Shown: positions 23,106-34,411, numbered from the stretch's first letter. The stretch is 64,000 nt of DNA from Lyophyllum atratum (GCA_014905825.1 JACGCN010000017.1:1042689-1106688), one strand, 5' to 3'. Program-made: numbers and translations. The notes: generated by a model from the letters alone, not told the origin.

Positions 23106-23335
23106 CTATTGCAGGTCATGCAAAGCAGGAATCGCGGTGTTCCCGGGTTTCCACAGCTTAGAAGCGCGTGATGACCATCTATTACTGGCATAAGAGGACT
23201 TGTAGTTCTCTTTCGACAAGAGTCGGCTTACTAGCTTTTTACGTCGCAAAATTATATATGACCCGCCTGAATGCGTGGCTCTAGTCGCAGTGGTTATGAC
23301 GAGAGTGACGGTAGAGACGGCGATGAATATTTTCA
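23106..23335 (-). pseudogene. Signal-peptide-bearing relic of the small secreted protein family
   Basis: From the ATG at 23333-23335 the frame reads MKIFIAVSTVTLVITTATRA, a good signal peptide resembling MKLSIAVLVATFIAAMGASA of the 25.9 kb gene. A typical 5' flank precedes it (TTATATGCTATAG box and a CATCTCAACAAACCC leader). After the signal peptide the sequence has no family cysteines and runs on for about 55 basic residues to a stop. Either the mature part was replaced or lost, or this is a different secreted peptide using the same promoter type. Confidence 0.4.
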
Positions 23336-25753
23336 TCCGGCTGCGTTTCCGTTGGGTAGATCTTGGGTTTGTTGAGATGGAGAGGACTCGCGCAGGGCGG
23401 TGTATGTGATTAGACTGAACTATAGCATATAAGCCAAGTATACAGCGGCGCCTGACAAGGATCATGTGGGTAAGAAGAGATGGAAGGCAAAGATAAGGGC
23501 GTACGATGAGTGGAGAAGGCAGCTCATGGGAATCACTGATGGAAGACTCACCCTCTTCCGAGTCTTCGTATCTTTACACAACCCCAAGATAGGCGAAGCT
23601 GATCACGCGTTGAGCGGGGGAGCGCGATATCGCCGTCTTGCCATCCTTCCAGCAGCCAACTGGATAGAACGACAGCGAATGGGTTCTAGACTGTTCCATC
23701 GGAGAGCTGTAAGCCGTCCTCAGTCTAATGTTGCCAGCGTAGGTCAGACAAGGCGGGTAATCGCGATTTTTATGGGTTCGCAGAGCTACCAGACGCAGTG
23801 TCATCTTCTCGGCAAAGTGTGCGTCTATTCGTGATTGAGAGGAGCCTGCGTTTTACCTTCTTCTACGGAGATAATTTTATGGGCGCGGAAGAGCCAGGCT
23901 CTGTAACCTCGTTTGAGTGAAAGGAGCACGCGGCGAGTGCGTAGAGATCATGGCCTTAAAAGTCATGGGGTCAGACGGAGCGCCGACTTCCCAGCCGCAA
24001 GAACCGCCCACGGCACTTTGACCATCTGACTTAACCTCAAACGCTTGTGCAGCCTTAACAATTAGTCTTCGTTGAGTGGGGATAACTGATTTGAATTCTA
24101 TCGTTCAGTGACAGTCACCTGCGATGAAGGATCGAACATGACATCCCTTCCTTACATTGACTAGAATGAAAGGCGTGACGGTCGCAATTTCTTTTTATAG
24201 TTGGTGGAAGAGACTGTTCATGGGACAAGAGCCCTTGGAATAGCTGAAACGCATCTTCTCCTGCTGGTTCGACTGAACTTCTTGGATGATGTGCTGCTGA
24301 CAGCTGGGGCCAAAAACTGTCGTGTTCAAGGCGCTCACGTTATTGAAAGACCATGTCGATTATAGAAGGTACTTACTCTCGCCTGCGAGCAGTTCATACC
24401 CGTGCTAATAGTCGCTGATCGATATGGGCTGACGCAGACGCAGGTTGGCCGTCGTATATGGCAGAGTATGCGTAGTAGCTAGCTTTAGAGCATGACAGAT
24501 TGCATTATCTGTCGATCTTGTCTGCAGCAGCCCTTGGCCCCTGCGTCGAACTATGTGGCAAGTGTATCACCTTAGTCTGATTGAATGGTCAAGAGAGGAC
24601 GACACAATACGGTGTAACTCTGGTTGACTGACTACTGGTCTTTAGGTCGTCGCTTTCTGATCCAGTAATCGCGTATGGTCTGTCATTGGGTACGATAGGT
24701 GTCGAATCGCGCAAGAAGTCCAACATCGATTAGTTCAAGTAGAGTCCGCAGCTGGATCCTGGCATGGGAGGTGGGCAAGAGGTGGGTCAGTCAACACATC
24801 GTCGGATTTTCGGAGAACCCCACGAGAAACGTGAGATTATGATGGCTGAGGTAATCAGACTCACGATCAGGAAGAGGCTCACCAAAAAACTAAAACCCTT
24901 GACTTGCCCTCGTCATCGTGCATGAGAGAAGCCACCCAGGGGCGCCGAGCACCTCGCACTATACTCAAGCACCTTCCACCGCTCTATAATCTACGTGACG
25001 TACAGCCAATACCGCCTCCTAGTACTATGTGGTCCTCCGTTGGCAGGCAGGATCTACCGCGCATCTCCGTGGCGCGTACGCTAATGAGCTACCGGGAGAT
25101 CTCCAACTGTCAGAATGTCAACGAAAACACCTCATATTTCTTGTACTGATACTGGGCCGGCTGCTCCATCCCGTGATATCCCAGCCACGCACACAAATGA
25201 AATCCTTGCAGATCCCAGAACAGCAGCGAAAGGGACGTCGTGAGGAGGAACCCCTCTGTTTTTTCGAATCCTATGACGGTGACTCTCAGTTCCGGTTTCG
25301 TCGCTCCCGTTCACGTATCCCAAGCCCAAGCCGCTGATCAAGTTACCATATAACGTCAAGTGGAGCTATCTGGAAGGCGAAGCCTTTCTCTACAGGGATT
25401 GCGGATGGCTGCTCTAGAACTAGAGTGCCAACCATGAGCTTCTGAGGACATCTACCATTACTTTTGCGCCGTCGGTGGCGATACGTGGCGTCTTATACTT
25501 GGGCCAGAAGCGGCGGGTGCTGTCTCCATGCAGCTTGCTGCTCAACGAGAAACAAAACCACCTGCCGACACTTCGGACGCCATGGAGATGATTCGACTTC
25601 CCCAGCAAACATCTTGGCGCCCTCAACCATTCTGCAACACAATTTCTTTTCCCTACAAACACCCACCAATGATATCGATCACAAAGGTACAAATGCAAAA
25701 GTCCGATTCCTCTCTCCCCGTTCCTTCTGGGTACACGTGCACTACGAAACCCT
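23336..25753. other. Gene-poor stretch
   Basis: 2.4 kb with no supported gene. Immediately upstream of the 23.3 kb relic lie CTGTTCCATCGGAGAGCTGT (about 23690) and TAATCGCGATTTTTATGG (about 23757), both resembling elements near the other family members. The rest shows no structure I can name. Confidence 0.4.
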
Positions 25754-25996
25754 TCACCAAAATATGTTATCCTCCCCTTCATCTGCCGTAGCACCCACGG
25801 CGCCGACTGACGTGCAGCAGGTCCAACATGGGCCTATCTTCTTCGCCCACCAACCCGATGGGCAAGGGTTCTTTCGTTGATAGCAGGTCACTTGGGAACA
25901 GATCTCCTGGACATTGACGCTAAACTCGGCGGGTACAGCGCTGGCTCCCATGGCCGCAATGAAAGTGGCGACAAGGACGGCGATGGAAAGTTTCAT
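25754..25996 (-). CDS. Six-cysteine small secreted protein (family member 2)
   Basis: 80 residues. Signal peptide MKLSIAVLVATFIAAMGASA, mature start VPAEFSVNVQE, cysteines as C-x4-C-x6-C-x11-C-W-T-CC with CPSGWWAKKIGPCWTCC, and an acidic tail ending EDNIFW. A likely 5'-UTR intron (25997-26058 on the minus strand, GTAAAT...CCAG) ends at the ATG. A TATAAACTC box sits at about 26093-26101 and a second TTTATAAG near 26222. The frame is intact; expression plausible. Confidence 0.8.
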   Translation of the reverse strand: MKLSIAVLVATFIAAMGASAVPAEFSVNVQEICSQVTCYQRKNPCPSGWWAKKIGPCWTCCTSVGAVGATADEGEDNIFW

Positions 25997-26370
25997 CTGG
26001 TTACGATTCGGTCATCAGAGATGGGAAAAAGGTCTTGTAAACGGGAGAGTGAATTTACGTTGAGTGGGTTTCCTTGGTCTGATTGCGAGTTGAGTTTATA
26101 GATGGGCTTGGAGCTAATGGTGGTCACTGGTTAGTACAGGTGAAAGGCAGACGAGACAGGCTTTGGATGCACGATGAATACAGATGAGCGCTTTGAGGGA
26201 TTGGACGTTGAACACTCACGCTCTTATAAAGCTAGCCACACATAGCGTTGAGGATATCTTCAATCGACCGCGGAGCAATCAAGCCTCGAACTTGAACAGA
26301 ACGACAAGGGATCCCTATAGAATGGTTCCATCGGAAATTCTGTAACAGCGTGTCTGGCGTCTAGCATCTC
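25997..26370. other. Upstream region of the 25.9 kb small secreted protein
   Basis: Holds the 5'-UTR intron, TATA-like boxes and GGTTCCATCGGAAATTCTGT at about 26324-26343, the clearest copy of the shared upstream element. Confidence 0.45.
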
Positions 26371-27850
26371 CACTGTAATGGATCCACAGAGACCCGTTCC
26401 ATCGCAAATTCCTAGTAGGATGTCGAGTGTGTAACATCGCCATTATAGATCAAGCAATGTGGGGAGCCGCGATTTTGACGGGCACCCGAAGGCATCCCTG
26501 CTACTCCTGAGACAACATCTATTCGCTCCTATATCGACCTTATCCGAGTCGAATTCTGGTCGTCCTCCATCCAGACGAAAGAGCAGCGCGTTTATGGCTC
26601 ACCGCCTTTGAACTGGTATGAGTTACCCTGACAATCAACGGAGGGTGCGCGCGACTTGGATTGGCCATTGGCCTTCCGAAGGTTTGACATCTAACCTCGA
26701 TTGAGAGGTGTTCTATACTCTAGTGACTAGGTATGGAAGCGTAACTTCCGCCGTGGAAAGTTCTCTTGTCCATCAGAATACAGTGACCTAGCTCCGGCGC
26801 GGTAACGGCGGTTTTCGTGGTCGCTGGACGGAGCGATGAGAGCAAGAAGTACGGCGAGAAACGTTAAGGAGGGTACATTCGATGCTGTCAACACGCGATC
26901 ACCATAGTTCGGTCACGGTATGGCGTAGCTTCCGTGCGGCACCCGATTACAAGTTCAATTCACGATTTCACGTCATGCAGGCTATGTCCACTGGGCGTGT
27001 GGCTGGGTACGTATGAAATGCCTGATGGTGGAAAACGTGCAGCGACTGATTTACGAAGTGTTTTATTCATAGACATCCGAGAATGTGAATCCAACAAAAC
27101 GTCACCCAAGGCACGCAGAGAAACCGTATGTATCAAAAGTCCTGACTCCTTTACACCGCTTCATCACCATCTCCCACAAGATATCAACCAAGCCCCTAAC
27201 CCATTGACCAAGCCGCCTTCTGCTCGACAAGGTCCGCGTTCACCGCAAAGCCAACATCCTTGCAGCACGTCCAACACGTCCCAAGCCGTTTTGCGTCCCA
27301 CCCGTCGGGGCAATGAGGCTTCTCCGGAAAGCAGGCCCTCAAGCAGATACTCTGGAAGTCGACGCGGCCCACTTGAGCTTGAGTCGGGACCGCGTTTGCT
27401 GCTACGGCGGCGAGGAGGGTCGCGAGGAAGAGGGCGATGGAGGTGTTCATCTGAGTGTGCAGTGGGTCGGGGACGAGGAACGGGGGTAGTGGGGCGGGGA
27501 CTTACGTTTCTTGAGTCTTGTTAAGAGGTTCTCAGGTTGCGTATCTGGAGTTTGGGAGCGATGTATAGAGGGGTCTTCTGGATAGGAGCTGCGTGTGAAC
27601 AAGCGTGGAACACGGTCGGAGAATGAGGAGATGACGTGCGAATAGGAGAGGGACCAGTTCTGAGAGGATGAGTGTTGGATTGCTTGGACATTTTATATGA
27701 AATGCTACTCCCGTATGAGCGAAGCAATCAAGGTCAATATCTGCGGGGGGGAGATGGAAGACATATGTCGTATTAGATTCGGCGGGCGACTGTGCGTGAT
27801 GTATGATTAAGAGGTGTCTTTACAGTATTCCTTGGGACGTTTAGGTGGAA
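26371..27850. repeat. Segmental tandem duplication, unit A
   Basis: Unit A aligns with 27886-29425 along most of its length, including the blocks ATCGCCATTATAG, CCGCGATTTTGACGGGC and CGCTCCTATATCGACCTTAT. It also shares TCCGGCGCGGTAACGGCGG, AAATGCTACTCCCGTATGA and ATGTCGTATTAGATTCGGCG. The offset drifts from ~1515 to ~1576 bases, so the copies differ by several indels and many substitutions. Each unit carries one minus-strand small secreted protein gene. Confidence 0.85.
27196..27450 (-). CDS. Six-cysteine small secreted protein (family member 3)
   Basis: 84 residues. Signal peptide MNTSIALFLATLLAAVAANA; mature PTQAQVGRVDFQS; cysteines C-x3-C-x6-C-x11-C-W-T-CC (FPEKPHCPDGWDAKRLGTC); tail VGFAVNADLVEQKAAW. 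A 5'-UTR intron spans 27451-27505 on the minus strand (GTAAGTCCCC...CACTCAG, directly before the ATG), and TCTATACATC near 27561-27570 is a TATA-like box. It lies in unit A of the tandem duplication and is the intact counterpart of the frameshifted copy at 28831-29037. The mature N-terminus and C-terminus also match member 1 at 18.8 kb. Confidence 0.82.
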   Translation of the reverse strand: MNTSIALFLATLLAAVAANAVPTQAQVGRVDFQSICLRACFPEKPHCPDGWDAKRLGTCWTCCKDVGFAVNADLVEQKAAWSMG

Positions 27851-27885
27851 ATTCTTCAATGGGTGTCTATTAGTGCTGAGAACAC

Positions 27886-29425
27886 CACTGTAATTGATCC
27901 ACAACAGACTCATTCCATCGGAAATTCTTAATAGGATGTCGAGTGTGTAGTATCGCCATTATAGGTCAATCAATGTAGGAAACCGCGATTTTGACGGGCT
28001 CCCGAAGGCATCCCTACTACTTGTGAGACACCATCTATTCGCTCCTATATCGACCTTATCCGAGTCGAATCATGGTCGTTTTTCATTAGCCGAAACAGTA
28101 GTAGGCTCATGGCTCACCGCTTTTAATTGGCATGAGTTACGCTGACGGGCACAGAGGCCGCGCAGACTTAGGATTGGCTACTGGCCTTCCGAAGGTCTGA
28201 CATCTAACCTCGTTGAGAGGTGTTCTATACTCTAGTGACTAGGTATGGAAACGTAACTTCCGCTGTGGGAAGTTCTCTTGTCCATCTACATACAGTGACC
28301 TAGCTCCGGCGCGGTAACGGCGGTTTTCGTGTTCGCTGGACGGAGTGATGAGAGCAAGGAGTACGGCGAGGAACGTTAAGGAGGGTACGTTCGGAAGTCG
28401 CGAAGGCCCTGGGATGGTGTCAACGCATTACCAAAGTTCAGTATGATGTGGCTTAGCTTCTGCGCGGCACCCGTTTACGAGTTCAGCTCACGATTTCACG
28501 TCATCCAGGTCATGTCATCTAGGCTTTTGGCTAGATGCGTATGTGATACCGGATCATTCAACCTTGCTGTCTCTCCTGGATCGTGCAGTTTCTCTCTCGC
28601 TGTTGCAGTGCTTCGCGTGGGGTGGCCATCCTTCAAAACACGCGGCGACTGATTCACGAAAAGTATTCATTGATAGACATCCAAGAACTTCCATCCAACA
28701 AACCGTCCAACGCGCACAGAAAAAACCGTATCAAAAGTCCTCTACACCGCCTCATCATCATCTCCCACAAGACATCAACCAAGCCCCTAACCCATTCACC
28801 AAGCCCCCTTCTACTCGACAACGTCTGCGTTCACGGCAAAGCAACATCCTTGCAGCAATCCCAACACCCAAACCGTCTTGCGTCGTACCCGGCGGGGCAA
28901 AGAGGCTTCTGCGGAAAGCAGGCCTTCAAGCAGATAGTATCTTGGAAGTCGACGGGGCCGACTTGAGGCGGGACCGCGTTTGCTGCTACGGCGGCGGCGG
29001 CGAGGGTCGCGAGGAAGATGGTGATGGAGGGGTTCATCTGAGTGGGCATTGGGTCGGGGACGAGGAACGGGGGTGGTGGGGCGGGGACTTACATTTCTTG
29101 AATCTTGTTGAGGGGATGGGTCTCTGGAGTCTAGGAGAGAAGTTTAGGGGGGTGTTCTGGATATGACTTGCTTATGAACAAGGGTGGAACGCGGTCGGAG
29201 AATGAGGAGATGACGTACGAATTGGAGAGGGATGAGTTCTGAGGGAATTGGTGATTTGCTCCTTTTGCATGAAATGCTACTCCCGTATGATCCAAGCAAT
29301 CGACGTCAATATCTGCGGGGGGGAAGATGGAAGACATATGTCGTATTAGATTCGGCGGGCGACTGTGCGTGATGCATGATTAGAAGGTGACTTTACAGTA
29401 TTCTTTGGGACGTCTAGGTTGGAAC
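27886..29425. repeat. Segmental tandem duplication, unit B
   Basis: Second copy of the ~1.5 kb unit, same orientation as unit A and directly adjacent. Differences are scattered, so the duplication is not recent. A short stretch at about 31808-31840 (GGCACCTGATTACCA, CGCGTCATGCGACT) resembles the start of both units and may be a third, mostly lost copy. Confidence 0.85.
28831..29037 (-). pseudogene. Frameshifted small secreted protein (family member 4)
   Basis: The copy in unit B starts at the ATG at 29035-29037 (an upstream in-frame ATG at 29047-29049 falls inside the presumed 5'-UTR intron, 29038-29092). It encodes a signal peptide, QVGPVDFQDTICLKACFPQK and CPAGYDARRFGCWDCCKDV. The fourth spacing is x10 instead of x11. 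Right after the sixth cysteine, one base is missing relative to unit A (GTTGCTTTG versus GTTGGCTTTG), so the frame runs into ALP-stop and the C-terminal tail is lost. All six cysteines survive, so the shortened peptide could still be made, but the TATA-like box of unit A is changed here (CTAAACTTC for CTATACATC). Probably decaying. Confidence 0.75.
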
Positions 29426-31893
29426 CTTTCCTTATCGATGATCTCCCGAAACACCGCGATGCATACGGGCTCGCAAATCAGTTGGGTATACTTCGAGTCT
29501 CGACGAAGCACCGTGCCGCGGTAAAACCTTCCTCGTTCGATTAATACGGCTAAGGTAGTTGAGTAGGTGGGTGGCACATGTAATGATAAAGCCGGGGGCG
29601 AGCAGGACCGCGATGAAATCGGGTTGTAGCGGCTAAGTTGTAAGTGACGTACACGTTCTGAATGCCACAAGTTGTGCAATTCCTGTGAGGCGCTTCCAAA
29701 CACAACCATGGATCAGATGATTCCCCTGGCGGAGTTGACCATTCGAAGATGGCTGCTGTACTTACCATTAGAGAATTCGTACGGCTGAGAGCACCTGTGT
29801 CGCGATTCGATTCATCCTGCGTCAGGTCCTGTATGCTCTAGCCACAATTAGCTGAGCCGCGACTTGTCTATAAGTTATCCTTACCTAGCAAAGGACGCAA
29901 GTCCGAGTGAGTGGTTGTCATCGGTTTGACTAGGTGACGAGGGTGTAGCTGGGTGTAGGCTTTTGGATACTGCAACGCTCACTGGCCCAATGCGTCATCA
30001 CGTAAACTCAGAACGTAGATCGGTTATTCTGAACTCGCAGAGAGGTTGGGTGTGGGCGGAGGGAGCAGGAAGGTCGCATGCATGGTGCCAGGGCCGCCCG
30101 GTGGGAAGACTCAGGGTTCTCGGCGTGGAAGAGAACGGTCCGTTGTATTTGTCGATGTTGTCCAAAAACCTCGGCTGCTTTCCTCCGCCCCGTCGTCCAT
30201 CTCCTCGAATCGTTCTCCTTGATTCGCTGTCTCTTTCTCCATCTGTACCGTCGGCTAGTCGATTCTTGCTCTCCCTATATCCGTACCGAAGAAGTGCCAC
30301 TCTCCTTGCGGACCCATAGAAGATGGACCAAGTCCTTGGAAGTTATGCGACTGTCAGGCATGCCAGTGACGCGTCCGATTCATCTGTCGCATCGAATGGA
30401 CTGTCGGTTGTGGCACTCATGGGCTAATGAAGCTGTGTACACCAGTTTTGGTTTGGCGACATGATGCGGAGCAGTACGTCATTGAAACCCTTCCCTCATC
30501 TGGCTCTAACGAATCCTGGCTGAGGCTACCATTAGGTCTTGACCGTATCTCATCTCAGCTTGGGATGCCCCTTTCAGATCTGATTTTCAGAATACCGAAG
30601 CCCTGACCAGGACGTCGCCAGAACATTGCGGGATCATTAAAGCGGGAGATTTCAGAGTGGTCATCAGTAAATGGCGACGTAGTCGGACACATGAGCGTGT
30701 CGTTCCAGGCCCGCGTGTCTGCGGGTCCGATTCTCGATTCTGGTACGCCTTACACGTTTTCTATCCATATCCCTGTGCTCAGTAGTGCTCCGATACAAGC
30801 TCTAGTCCACGCGTCACTGTACTATCATAAGAAACCCATACCGTCGACTCGTTATCGCTATCAAAGACCCTTGGATATACATCCTCCGCTTCTTTTGCTC
30901 GGAACGCAAGCTCAACAAGAATTCTATTTCGTCAGGCAAGACTTTATCGACAATATCAAACCCCCGGCGTCATCTACCTACAACTCAGCTCGTGTTCCAA
31001 GAACTTGTGGCACTACTATCCGATGACCTCACGCATCGCCTGGCTCCGACGCGTTTCGACCTGCTCATGTATACGACTTTCGGGGTCTCCGAACTCTTCC
31101 TTATGAATCACTGATGCTTAGTCTCCATTCCAGACGTTACGCTATCATAACCTGGGCCTAGAGAACGCTGCTATTCTACACTCCAGTGTGGTACCGCTGT
31201 ACTTTTTGGTCAAGATCTGTTATTCGTTGCGTCCTCAATTCTGCTATATCCTGACGATGATGCATCTTATATCCATATCCCCGGCTTATCACTTTGATTT
31301 AACCCTTTGTAGCTCTTCATGCTCTTGTCGATCGTGCCCCAGGTTCCGAACAGTCAAAAATGTCACATTTCGCTTTTTTGACAGTATGACCTCATTCATG
31401 GTAGATGTTCCCGAACGCTAGCACGTAGGCGTGTAACGGCGCGCGAAACTTAAACCTCGTGAGATGCACGCATACATCTCATTCGTAGCGGTACTAACGA
31501 GCCTCTTGGCGATTGTAGTCCCACGCTACAGCTTTGCTCTCCCGAGGCGAGAAGGGGTCCCTACCGCAGCCCTACAGCTCTCTCACAGACGGCCTATGGT
31601 TTGGAGGACGATTATACCAATACTCCGTGTCTTGGCTCCGTTAGATGACCACGAGCCAGGCGTCGTCCCGTAGAAGAACCGCACACAGCCAACACAATCA
31701 TCTCTGTAAGCCCTCTCTGTCTGCCTCGCCCTCTGAATTCGTTTTTGAGGCATCTTGAGTCACCGCACGTCTACATACTGAGAGGACGGAGTTCTTGGTC
31801 TACGCAGATACGTATCGATGGCACCTGATTACCAATTTCGCGTCATGCGACTGGAGAAGACTGATGGAGGTCTAGTGGAGAAGGCGATTATGG
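29426..31893. other. Gene-poor stretch
   Basis: About 2.5 kb. The only candidate is a plus-strand open frame at 31464-31673 starting MHAYISFVAVLTSLLAIVVP, a signal-peptide-like leader followed by a short basic tail without cysteines; weak. Other frames overlap without splice logic. Confidence 0.4.
31464..31673 (+). CDS. Possible short secreted peptide
   Basis: 69 residues; hydrophobic start MHAYISFVAVLTSLLAIVVP, then RYSFALPRREGVPTAALQLS with a possible RR processing site. No cysteines, no homology recognised, no TATA box identified. A chance open frame is equally likely. Confidence 0.22.
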   Translation: MHAYISFVAVLTSLLAIVVPRYSFALPRREGVPTAALQLSHRRPMVWRTIIPILRVLAPLDDHEPGVVP

Positions 31894-31973
31894 GCATTGG
31901 TAGTGTAACGGTTATCATTGGGTCTTCCCAGTTTAAGATGGCCTAGATCTGGGTTCGACTCCCGGCCAATGCA
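31894..31973 (+). tRNA. tRNA-Gly(CCC) with an 8-base intron
   Basis: Acceptor stem GCATTGG/CCAATGC with discriminator A, typical of eukaryotic glycine tRNAs. D arm from TAGTGTAACGGTTATCAT, T arm CTGGG-TTCGACT-CCCGG, variable loop AGAT. Aligning to the usual numbering places anticodon stem GGGTC/GGCCT, loop TTCCCA, hence anticodon CCC, and an 8-base intron (GTTTAAGA) after position 37. A shift of the stem by one would give anticodon TCC, also glycine, but leaves only a 3-base variable loop. Confidence 0.88.
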
Positions 31974-34370
31974 TGCTGCATGCTGAATAATCTTTTAACT
32001 CTCGTTCCTCGAGTGACGCGTCGATTCCGCAATCTTTTCGTTGCATCCTGTTTTTGAATCTTGATGCCTGCAGTATGTTTTGTTGCCCGTGCATTATGAA
32101 TCGAGTACGCTGGTACGTCGTGTGCGATTCGCTTGGCCTTAGCGGATGCTGATAACATCATAATAAACTCGAACCCGACATCGTCGTGCACGAAACCCTC
32201 GTGGCCTTCCATGGTCTTTGTAGTAACTGGTTTGGCACAGTGTTCGTATGCGCAGACCATAGAACGTTTCGTCGCGGGTCGAGGACGATCTCCTCGCAAC
32301 CTGTTACCATCCATGCGCGGGTTCGATCTGTTGGGATAACATCATGAGCTGCTTGTCCGAACGAGAACTGTGATTCTGATTCCGGTGTGGTCAGTGCACG
32401 AGGCCCGTTTTTTGGCGCGCTTCTTCACTGTGGATGATCGCGTAGAGGAAAGGGGTATGGTCGGGACTGGGCGCCGTTCTCAATACATCCGCCGCGAGCC
32501 AGTGTTTCGTGGGTAACACACAATTTCTGTCGCCGGTACTTTGAGATACTTTGAGGTCGTCCCCGTTTCAGTGATCGTCGGTTTATGATAATTTGAACCG
32601 GCTTGACCTTTCATCGCGGTACGTCGACGTCAACCGAATTCTGGACCAAGCAACAAGATGCCAAGGTCTGCAGAAAGAATGAGGAGCGAATGTCGGATAT
32701 AGATATATCATATCTATTGATTCAAATCCTTGCGTCGGAATACATACTACCGAGATGGTGGCGTGATATGAGAACGGTGTAGATGTAGATCCAACTAGCA
32801 CCTTTGAACAGAGACTTCGGTGAGGCAGCACCTGATCTGAAGGAATGGTCGTTCCGTGTATCTCACCCACCTGACTGATGGACCAAGAGCGTGTACTGAT
32901 CGATGGTCGCGGCGCAATGTACATAGCTGGTCGAGAACCTTCCGTTCAGGCCTTCATTAATGCTTAGAGTGATGATGAACAAGGGCCATGGGTCGGAATC
33001 CATCACGCTGCTCTCGATCAAGTTAAAGAAATAGTATGCTCCGATGTAAACGCACGTTTGTTAAGTGTTTTACCCAGTGGGCAGGCCACAGCTAAGTCTT
33101 TGTTCGTTCAGGGGGATATGAACCGCCGTCGCTGATGAAGAAAGTTCCGGGTTCCATGGTCAACTGTAAGATCCGCGAGATGGAGTGGGGGAACCGACCA
33201 AAAATAGGTAACATACCCATTTCTATCCTCAGCGAGCCAGCTCTGATCGAAAAGGCTACCTGGCGACAATGCAGCAAAGTTATATCAAGCAATAAACGCC
33301 AGGACAGTTCGTTCACTGCGGAGGCCGGAAGAGGTTGTCGACATGGTGAATGGTCGGTTCGTTGCATAGATGTGCGTTAAGTGATAAGTATTCTGATGAG
33401 GGATAACAAAGGTGAGGCACCTATTCTCAGATGTGACGTGCATACCGGGCTGATGATTGATGGGACTTGGATGCACCGCATCTGCGCCTGGGGCAGTACG
33501 ATCCGCCGTTGATGTGAATACATACTCCCTGGCAAGGATAGGATACGCTGTGAGGGAGACGATGATGGGCGTGCGGAGAAAATCCTATACCGGAGGTGAT
33601 CAGACGAACACAAACGAAGCATACTAATCACAACACTGATTCTCCCTCCTGGACGGTGTGAACACAGATACTCAGAGCTTCAAATGCTTTCGAGACCGAT
33701 GTTCTCGGGCTGGTTCGTATCTAGAAACCATCCGTATCTGGAAACCAATTTTTTGTCATCGAAAGGCGTCCGAGAGGACAACAGCGATCCTGGCGCATTG
33801 GAATTCCTTACTATATTGGTTGTGAGAGGATGCACATCGATCCGGAAATCACTAGTAGACCACCGTACACAAAGTGGTTGAAAGAAAGTTCATGAATGCG
33901 GAGTCGGGCCTGCAAGCGACCACGTGGTGACGTCAGCATCGTCCCGAATTTCTTTTCCCAGGGCCTTGGACCAACAACTGTGCAACATCCTGCAGGTTTT
34001 TTACTTGTCCGAAGCGTTTGAACCACCGCATCCTGGAACCACGATTCACAGCTCTTTCAACTCTGATCCTGCTCTCGTGATTTCCAGTCGTACCAGAGGA
34101 GAAAGCCTTATTTATGCAGCGTGCTGCGTCCAAGGCCTCCGAGCCTACAAGTTTGCCTCTGTTGTCTATTACCGCAGCTGCAAGCATTTCCTCCGTCTGT
34201 GCCTCGATCTTTTGGAAACATGAAAACCCTTGAGCTAGAGGACTGATAAACCAGGTAAGCGATCTGCCAGACTAAAAGCTTAATCTAGATGACGGCAAAA
34301 TTCTAGCGGATTCATCATGGGACTGCCAGCTTGAGGTATCAAGGCCTAATCCCATTGCGCGACTCAGGTA
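31974..34370. other. Gene-poor stretch left of the transposon
   Basis: 2.4 kb with no supported gene. Open frames on both strands are short and overlapping. Confidence 0.45.
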
Positions 34371-34378
34371 CGTGTTCC
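34371..34378. repeat. Target-site duplication, left copy
   Basis: CGTGTTCC immediately before the left inverted repeat; repeated exactly at 40562-40569. Confidence 0.9.
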
Positions 34379-34411
34379 AGGACCCGTGAAGCTCCCCTAT
34401 GGGTTTGTCCG
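34379..34411 (+). repeat. Terminal inverted repeat, left
   Basis: Begins AGGACCCGTGAAGCTCCCCT and ends in TGTCCG; matches the reverse complement of 40529-40561 with a single T/C mismatch at the 27th base. Confidence 0.93.

Noticed and set aside
27130..27200. GGGTTAGGGG-like sequence as an interstitial telomere
   Set aside because: It is a single imperfect unit that forms part of the shared 3' flank of the small secreted protein genes.
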